Assembly (NCBI GenBank): GCA_026125285.1
Contig: JAHCLO010000049.1
Location: 1-37,619, forward strand
DNA from: Verrucomicrobiia bacterium
GTDB lineage: Bacteria > Verrucomicrobiota > Verrucomicrobiia > Limisphaerales > JADLHS01
Direction: 5' to 3'
Length of the DNA stretch: 37,619 bases
This document shows positions 32,974 through 37,619 of this stretch, piece by piece. The translations under genes and the position numbers were made by a program. The number at the start of each line of letters is the position of its first letter. Within the stretch, counting starts at the first letter, position 1. The notes under the pieces are model-generated. The model was not told the origin of the DNA, ran no database searches, and worked only from the letters and a program-made list of their open reading frames with translations.

Positions 32974-34170
32974 ATGAACCCAACCACCCTTGATCTTTCC
33001 TTCAACCCGCCAGTAGCCACCGACGTGAGGAGGCGGAGGAGGCTCGACACGCCCAAATCCGCCTCCTTACGTCGGCGGCTACGTTTCGGTCTTTCAACCC
33101 GGGCAATTGCTCGGGGGACTTTTTCCGGGTGCGTTGGGTTTCTCCTGATCATGGCCACGTCCATCCTCGCCCAACCCGGCCTGGTAACCTCCGGCTTCAT
33201 TTACGAAACGGCTCCGTTCCCGCAATGTCACGCTTCCACCATCGCTGAATCGAAGAGCGGCATGGTCGCGGCCTGGTTTGGCGGCACGCGGGAAAAGCAT
33301 CCCGACGTGGGCATCTGGGTTTCCCGGCTGCAACGGGGCAAATGGACCTCTCCGGTCGAAGTGGCCAACGGCGTGCAATACCTCAAGGGGGATGGCACGG
33401 CGCACCGACATCCCTGTTGGAATCCGGTGTTGTTTCAGCCGCGCAAGGGCCCGCTCATGCTGTTTTACAAAGTAGGTCCCGACCCACGCACGTGGTGGGG
33501 AATGTTGACCACCTCGACCGATGGCGGCAAAACCTGGTCCGAGCCGCGGCGGTTGCCGGAGCACATTGACGGGCCGGTGAAAAACAAACCGGTGCAACTG
33601 GCCAATGGCGACATCCTGTGTCCCGCCAGCACCGAACACGACGGCTGGCGGGTGCATTTCGAGCGCACCAGCGATCTGGGCCGGACGTGGCGCCGGACGG
33701 ACGCCGTGAATGATGGAAACGAATTCAGCGCGATCCAACCGAGCATTCTGTTTCTGGGCGGTGACCGGCTTCTGGCCCTTGGACGCACGCGCCAGGGCAA
33801 GGTTTTTCAAATTGCTTCCGATGATCTCGGCCAGACGTGGGGCGCAATGACGGCGACGGCTTTGCCGAATCCCAATTCCGGCACCGATGCGCTCACGCTC
33901 AGGGACGGGCGACATCTGCTGGTCTATAATCACGTGGCCAAGGGCCGTAGTCCGTTGAATGTCGCGGTGAGCACCGACGGCCAGAACTGGCAGGCCGCGC
34001 TCGTGCTGGAGGATGAACCGGGCGAGTACTCCTATCCGGCCGTCACCCAAAGTCGGGATGGGCGAGTTCACATCACTTACACTTGGAAGCGCCAGCGCGT
34101 GAAACATCTGGTGGTGGAGCCGGCCAAACTCCAGTTGCGCCCGATGGCGGATGGCGCGTGGCCCAACTGA
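32974..34170 (+). CDS. Exported sialidase-like BNR-repeat protein 2, N-terminus carrying a REP element
   Basis: The start is set at 32974 (MNPTTLDLSFNPP), 8 bp after the previous stop. Residues of about 14-37 are the translation of a GTAG-footed palindrome (VATDVRRRRRLDTPKSASLRRRLRF), after which a hydrophobic signal segment follows (GCVGFLLIMATSILAQPG). The rest of the 398-residue product is an exo-sialidase-like propeller: APFPQCHASTIAESKSGMVAAWFGGTREKHPDVGIW, ASTEHDGWRVHFERTSDLGRTW, STDGGKTWSEPRRL and PGEYSYPAVTQSRDGRVHITYTW. This pattern fits the BNR_2 sialidase family better than that of gene 1. A symporter gene follows after 38 bp. Confidence 0.85.
   Translation: MNPTTLDLSFNPPVATDVRRRRRLDTPKSASLRRRLRFGLSTRAIARGTFSGCVGFLLIMATSILAQPGLVTSGFIYETAPFPQCHASTIAESKSGMVAAWFGGTREKHPDVGIWVSRLQRGKWTSPVEVANGVQYLKGDGTAHRHPCWNPVLFQPRKGPLMLFYKVGPDPRTWWGMLTTSTDGGKTWSEPRRLPEHIDGPVKNKPVQLANGDILCPASTEHDGWRVHFERTSDLGRTWRRTDAVNDGNEFSAIQPSILFLGGDRLLALGRTRQGKVFQIASDDLGQTWGAMTATALPNPNSGTDALTLRDGRHLLVYNHVAKGRSPLNVAVSTDGQNWQAALVLEDEPGEYSYPAVTQSRDGRVHITYTWKRQRVKHLVVEPAKLQLRPMADGAWPN
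33013..33082. repeat. GTAG-footed paired hairpin within the sialidase-2 N-terminal codons
   Basis: GTAGCCACCGACGTGAGGAG at 33013 and CTCCTTACGTCGGCGGCTAC ending at 33082 are inverted with two mismatches, about 25 bp per arm. The right arm alone can pair CCGCC with GGCGG. It is about 70 bp, the same size as the intergenic element at 31314, and lies between the start codon and the signal peptide of the sialidase-like gene. Confidence 0.85.
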
Positions 34171-34208
34171 GTCAGGCAGTTCAATCCCTGCGAAACCAGC
34201 GCACCGCT

Positions 34209-35708
34209 ATGGCTCAACTTCCCTTGATAGACTTGGGCGTCATCGTGCTTTACCTCGCGGGCATGGTCGCGATGGGGCTGTGGTTCAGTCGGCGCAGCGG
34301 CACGCCGGACCAGTTTATGCGGGCCGGCGGCGGGGTGCCGGGTTGGGCCGTGGGAATTTCGATCTTCGGCACGTACGTCAGCAGCATCAGCTTTCTGGCA
34401 CTGCCGGGCAGTTCCGTGGGCGGAAACTGGAATCGCTTTGTGTTCAGTCTGGCCATCCCGCTGGCCACGGTGGCGGCGGTAAAATGGTTTGTGCCCTTCT
34501 ACCGCCGTGCCGGAGAGGTGTCTGCGTATCATCACCTGGAACAACGCTTCGGCGCCTGGGCGCGCACTTACGCCGTATTGTGCTATCTGCTGACGCAACT
34601 GGCCCGCATGGGCACCATCATGTATCTGCTGGCGCTGGCCTTGGCGCCATTGACCGGTTGGAACATCGTCACGCTCATCATTGTGACAGGAGTCATCACC
34701 GTGCTGTACACGCTGGTGGGTGGCATCGAAGGGGTGATCTGGTCGGAAGTCGTGCAGAGCATCGTGTTGATTGGCGGTGCGCTGGCGTGCGCGGCCCTGC
34801 TGTTGTTTGGCATGCCGGAAGGGCCGGGCCAGTTGTTTCGCATCGCGGCGGAACAGGATAAGTTCAGCCTCGGCAGTTTTGGCCCGAGCCTGGCCGCGCC
34901 AACGGTCTGGGTGGTGTTGATCTACGGTATTTTCATCAACCTGCAAAACTTCGGGATTGATCAAAGCTACGTGCAACGCTACGCCACCGCCCGCTCGGAA
35001 CGCGAGGCGGTGAAAAGTGTCTGGCTCGGGGCCATGATGTATCTGCCCATCTCCGCTGTGTTTCTGTTCATCGGCACGGCGCTGTTTGCCTACTACACGG
35101 CCCGGCCCGAGTTGCTGCCGGCGGGGGTAAGTTTGCAGGACAAACCCGACGCGGTCTTTCCGCACTTTATCCATGCCGGCCTGCCCGCGGGCGTCAGTGG
35201 CCTGGTGATCGCCGCCATTTTTGCGGCCGCGCAATCCACGCTGGCCAGTTCCATCAATTGTTCCGCCACCCTGACGCTCTGCGACCTCTACAAGCGTTAC
35301 TTCCGGCCACACGCCGAGGCGCGCGAATCCATGCGCGTGCTGCGGTTCGCGACGCTGGGTTTCGGCATGGTGGGCACGCTGACCGCGCTGGCGATGATCC
35401 GCGTGAAAAGCGCCCTCGATGCCTGGTGGGAATTGGCCGGCATTTTCAGCGGCGGGATGCTGGGACTGTTTCTGCTGGGATTGATCTCCCGGCGCGCGAC
35501 CAACGCGGCGGCCGCCACCGGCGTGCTGCTCGGCGTCTGCGTGATTGTGTGGATGAGTGTATCGCCGAAGTTGTCGGGCGAGTGGGCCGCGTGGAAAAGC
35601 CCGTTCCACAATTTTCTCGTCACCGTCATTGGCACGCTGACCATTCTGCTGGTGGGGATGTTGGTGACGCGGATCCGGGGCGCGAAAGCCCCGGCCAAGT
35701 CGCCGTAG
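34209..35708 (+). CDS. Sodium:solute symporter (SSS family)
   Basis: The start is set at 34209 (MAQLPLIDLGVIVLYLAGMVAMGLWFSRR), the usual N-terminus of SSS transporters. The 499-residue protein has about 13-14 hydrophobic spans, with family segments SRRSGTPDQFMRAGG, WAVGISIFGTYVSSISFLALPG, YTLVGGIEGVIWSEVVQS and AAIFAAAQSTLASSINCSATL. The family couples sodium entry to import of sugars, sialic acid, amino acids or vitamins. Its position after two sialidase-like genes and a NanA/DapA-type aldolase suggests it imports the released sugar acid. The transaldolase gene converges on it after 37 bp. Confidence 0.92.
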   Translation: MAQLPLIDLGVIVLYLAGMVAMGLWFSRRSGTPDQFMRAGGGVPGWAVGISIFGTYVSSISFLALPGSSVGGNWNRFVFSLAIPLATVAAVKWFVPFYRRAGEVSAYHHLEQRFGAWARTYAVLCYLLTQLARMGTIMYLLALALAPLTGWNIVTLIIVTGVITVLYTLVGGIEGVIWSEVVQSIVLIGGALACAALLLFGMPEGPGQLFRIAAEQDKFSLGSFGPSLAAPTVWVVLIYGIFINLQNFGIDQSYVQRYATARSEREAVKSVWLGAMMYLPISAVFLFIGTALFAYYTARPELLPAGVSLQDKPDAVFPHFIHAGLPAGVSGLVIAAIFAAAQSTLASSINCSATLTLCDLYKRYFRPHAEARESMRVLRFATLGFGMVGTLTALAMIRVKSALDAWWELAGIFSGGMLGLFLLGLISRRATNAAAATGVLLGVCVIVWMSVSPKLSGEWAAWKSPFHNFLVTVIGTLTILLVGMLVTRIRGAKAPAKSP

Positions 35709-35744
35709 CCTGGCGTGACGACTCCGGGCGATCCGAACCTTCGC

Positions 35745-36701
35745 TCAAATCCGCCCGGCGATAAACCGCTCCAATTTCAACGCGTCGGCGTGAAACAGGC
35801 GGATGCCCTCGGCGGTTTTCTCCGTGGCCATCGCATTTTCGTTCAGCAACCAGCGGAAGGCTTTTTCCTCCAGGCTTAGGCGTTCGAGGTTGCTTGCGCG
35901 AGCCGCTGCCGGACTGAGTTTGCGTTCCACCGTTGAGCTATCGGCCTGCAACTCGGCCAGCAGTTGTGGGCTGATGGTGAGCAGATCGCAGCCGGCCAGT
36001 TCCAAAATCTCTCCCTTGTTGCGGAAGCTCGCGCCCATGACCTCGGTGGTGTGACCGAACTTCTTGTAGTAGGCGTAAATCTCCTTCACGGACAACACGC
36101 CCGGGTCTTCGGCCGGAGCGTAATCCTTGCCCGTGTGCTTCTTGTGCCAGTCAAGAATGCGGCCCACGAACGGCGAGATCAACTGGGCGCCGGCTTCCGC
36201 GCACGCCACGGCTTGGGGCAGGGAGAACAACAACGTCATGTTGCAGTGGATGCCTTCGCGTTGGAGGATTTCGCACGCCCGAATGCCTTCCCAGGTGGAG
36301 GCGATCTTGATCAGGATGCGTTCGCGGCCAATGCCCTGCTGTTGGTAGTGGGCGATGAACTGCCGCGCCTTGCTCACCAATCCCCCGAGGTCAAAGGACA
36401 GACTCGCATCCGTTTCCGTGGACACGCGGCCCGGCACGATCTTCAGAATCTCGACGCCAAACCGGATTAACAAATCGTCGAGCACACGCTGCACGAGGGC
36501 CGCGCCGCTTGCGCCGGATTGGCGGCCATCGGCGATGGCTTTGTCCACCAGCCACTGGTATGCCGGCATCTGCGCCGCTTTGAGGATGAGCGAGGGATTC
36601 GTGGTCGCATCCTGGGGCGCGTACTGCCTGAGCGTGGCAAAGTCCCCGCTGTCGGCCACCACGGTGGTGAATTGCTTCAACTGATCGAGTTGGCTGGTCA
36701 T
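35745..36701 (-). CDS. tal: Transaldolase
   Basis: The start is set at 36701 (MTSQLDQLKQFTTVVADSGD); the frame is open to 36740 without similarity. The 318-residue product matches the long TalA/TalB class in length and motifs: DATTNPSLIL, KIVPGRVSTETDASLSFD, and the Schiff-base lysine K132 in ILIKIASTWEGIRA, with D17 and E96 at the expected catalytic positions. A C-terminal segment GASFRNKGEILELAGCDLLTISPQLL also fits. The enzyme exchanges dihydroxyacetone units in the non-oxidative pentose phosphate pathway. It faces the symporter gene and is not part of that operon. Confidence 0.96.
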   Translation of the reverse strand: MTSQLDQLKQFTTVVADSGDFATLRQYAPQDATTNPSLILKAAQMPAYQWLVDKAIADGRQSGASGAALVQRVLDDLLIRFGVEILKIVPGRVSTETDASLSFDLGGLVSKARQFIAHYQQQGIGRERILIKIASTWEGIRACEILQREGIHCNMTLLFSLPQAVACAEAGAQLISPFVGRILDWHKKHTGKDYAPAEDPGVLSVKEIYAYYKKFGHTTEVMGASFRNKGEILELAGCDLLTISPQLLAELQADSSTVERKLSPAAARASNLERLSLEEKAFRWLLNENAMATEKTAEGIRLFHADALKLERFIAGRI

Positions 36702-37057
36702 GCGGCGAGGATGCCGGAAGGGGAGGCTGTAATCAAACACCTGTTTCTGACCTGATCAGACAGGTGACTGGCCAAACACTGCCAAACCGAGACAAAACGA
36801 CAAATCCCAGACTCTTACTGATGAGACCGCAGAATAGCATACAAATGGATAGCCGCGAAAAAGCGCAAGAGGCGCAAAAGGATACATATTTCTGCGCTTT
36901 TTGCGCTTTTTCGCGGCCAATTCCTGGCCCGGTTCGTAGCTCAAGCTGCGGACTCCTCAGTAATCCCATGAACCTCGTCTCTGCTGAAGTATGGGTCCCG
37001 ATGACATCCGGTGTGGACTGGGAGGGAATGAGGCACCGCTCTGACAAGAAGGCAGGG
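36702..37057. other. Intergenic region between tal and the XRE gene
   Basis: A 356-bp gap on the minus strand with no supported gene. Near tal, ACCTGT at 36739 and ACAGGT ending at 36765 flank a TCTGA/TCAGA pair, giving an imperfect palindrome about 40 bp upstream of tal that could be an operator or a leader hairpin. A longer hairpin at 36852-36917 is listed separately. The remaining bases hold no motif I can support. Confidence 0.5.
36852..36917. repeat. 66-bp hairpin with 17-bp perfect stem
   Basis: GCCGCGAAAAAGCGCAA at 36852-36868 is perfectly inverted at 36901-36917. Inside, GCGCA and TGCGC near 36873 and 36893 extend the pairing, with an AT-rich loop (GGATACATATTT). It lies between two genes read in the same direction (XRE then tal, minus strand). 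It could be a MITE-like repeat or act as a terminator for the XRE gene; it has no GTAG foot. Confidence 0.8.
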
Positions 37058-37279
37058 TCAAAAACCTTCCGTAAGATCATGCACGCGGAGGCGCAGGGCC
37101 TTGGCGATCTTCACAAGCGAATCCACGGACGGAGACTCCTTTCCGCGTTCCACCCGGCTGATAAAAACAGTCGAGAGGTCTGCTTTTTCCGCAAGTTGCT
37201 CCTGACTGAAGTCGGCTCTCTTGCGTTGAGCACGAATGGCTTCACCAAGGAGACGGCGATGTTGCTGTCCAGCCAGCAT
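37058..37279 (-). CDS. Small XRE-family transcriptional regulator
   Basis: A 73-residue single-domain protein. Residues of about 8-66 form a classic HTH_3 helix-turn-helix: LGEAIRAQRKRADFSQEQLAEKADLSTVFISRVERGKESPSVDSLVKIAKALRLRVHDL. The start at 37279 is the only ATG preceding the domain. There is no second domain, so it is either a stand-alone repressor or the DNA-binding member of a restriction-modification controller or toxin-antitoxin-like set. No partner gene is adjacent on the same strand. Two 12-bp perfect palindromes lie 39-67 bp upstream and are natural candidates for its own operator. Confidence 0.85.
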   Translation of the reverse strand: MLAGQQHRRLLGEAIRAQRKRADFSQEQLAEKADLSTVFISRVERGKESPSVDSLVKIAKALRLRVHDLTEGF

Positions 37280-37317
37280 GGTGGGTCTAAAGAGCAGGAA
37301 GCTCGAAATCCCGCCAT

Positions 37318-37329
37318 GTCGTTAACGAC
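37318..37329. promoter_or_regulatory. Palindrome GTCGTTAACGAC upstream of XRE gene (candidate operator 1)
   Basis: A perfect 12-bp palindrome 39 bp upstream of the XRE start codon. XRE repressors usually bind such dyads in pairs, and a second palindrome of equal length is 5 bp away. Operator function is inferred. Confidence 0.4.
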
Positions 37330-37334
37330 TAGTT

Positions 37335-37346
37335 TTTGCATGCAAA
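37335..37346. promoter_or_regulatory. Palindrome TTTGCATGCAAA upstream of XRE gene (candidate operator 2)
   Basis: A perfect 12-bp palindrome whose centre is 17 bp from that of the dyad at 37318-37329. The two differ in sequence, so one protein need not bind both. It could serve the XRE gene on the left or the rightward gene at the window edge. Confidence 0.35.
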
Positions 37347-37565
37347 CTTTCCGGCTGATCGGTTAGAACTGCCCCCAGATTCGGAAGGCGAAGGGCGGGT
37401 GCCATGGCGACGATCAAGAAGCGTTTGGGTGTGGGTGGATCGGCTGATGCGTATTCCAGGCTGTTGGAAGTCCATTACCCCTCAATGGCCATTCCTTGTC
37501 GCAAGCTTGTTGCCCTCCACTCCCGCCTACCGATGGCCTGTCAGTCCTTCTACACCCTGCAAATT

Positions 37566-37619
37566 ATGAAAACGGCATGCTTTGTCACCGCACTGTCTGC
37601 TGCACTCGCTTGGGAAACC
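37566..37619 (+). CDS. Start of a probable exported protein, cut by the window edge
   Basis: The frame MKTACFVTALSAALAWET runs to the last base of the window and resembles a signal peptide (Lys at position 2-3, then a hydrophobic/alanine-rich core). The same frame is open from an ATG at 37404, so a longer N-terminus is possible, but those residues look non-coding. No Shine-Dalgarno sequence is visible. Only 18 codons can be read, so no family can be named. Confidence 0.35.
   Translation, partial: MKTACFVTALSAALAWET

Noticed and set aside
34077..35609. Minus-strand open frame of 510 codons opposite the symporter
   Set aside because: Glutamine/histidine/arginine-rich antisense translation with no domain; the sense strand is a clear SSS transporter.
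37336..37569. Plus-strand open frame of 77 codons near the right edge
   Set aside because: Starts within the TTTGCATGCAAA palindrome and has no coding character; the frame that continues past the window edge is a better candidate.
1..37619. CRISPR array, rRNA operon or integrase
   Set aside because: No regularly spaced direct repeats, no rRNA-like sequence and no tyrosine or serine integrase frame was seen.

Overview
The window (about 37.6 kb, GC-rich) looks like chromosome from a Verrucomicrobiota bacterium, probably of the Limisphaerales/Pedosphaera type. The evidence is the combination of Tat-exported Gfo/Idh/MocA oxidoreductase, DUF1080 and sugar-isomerase genes, a multihaem cytochrome with TPR repeats, sulfatase, BNR sialidases, a topoisomerase IV-type ParE, and many palindromic repeats, some of them translated in frame as GTGVxPV...NGxDARAT peptides. 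The taxonomic placement is inference; no rRNA or tRNA gene was seen.

Layout. 1-0.97 kb: start of a REP-associated tyrosine transposase (RAYT) and a truncated IS1380-type transposase. 1.0-8.7 kb: a leftward gene run reading DUF1080 hydrolase/lyase, Gfo/Idh/MocA oxidoreductase, TIM-barrel sugar isomerase/epimerase, sulfatase, then an octahaem cytochrome-HEAT-TPR protein. It looks like a periplasmic glycan or 3-keto-sugar degradation unit. 8.7-9.7 kb: a decayed internal fragment of parE riddled with small palindromic insertions. 9.7-15.8 kb: an accessory block with a 1417-residue SF1 helicase-nuclease (likely anti-phage) and an XRE-ImmA/IrrE plus DUF4411 (PIN-like) pair. 15.8-17.8 kb: intact parE carrying two in-frame palindromic elements. 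Intact parE and its fragment thus flank the accessory block as direct repeats 7502 bp apart.

18.2-20.6 kb: ilvD with about 200 extra internal residues that look like an NTF2/SnoaL-type domain. 20.9-27.6 kb: a membrane-anchored ectodomain protein, an ABC ATPase and two paralogous ABC-2 permeases. 27.7-28.8 kb: aroC (minus strand). 29.0-35.7 kb: a rightward sialidase-like / N-acetylneuraminate lyase-like / DUF3748 / sialidase-like / sodium-solute symporter run, suggesting use of a sialic-acid-like or other acidic sugar. 35.7-36.7 kb: transaldolase (minus strand). 37.0-37.6 kb: a small XRE regulator with two tandem palindromes upstream, and the start of a probable secreted protein.

The most distinctive theme is the palindromic repeat population. 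Paired hairpins of about 70-90 bp with GTAG (or GGAG) at the foot occur between genes, inside the N-terminus of a sialidase and twice inside parE, in the same window as a RAYT, the enzyme class that handles GTAG-footed REP hairpins. A second, unrelated 60-62 bp palindromic element has landed in the parE fragment. The IlvD-NTF2 fusion and the parE-flanked helicase-nuclease/toxin block are the other items most worth following.
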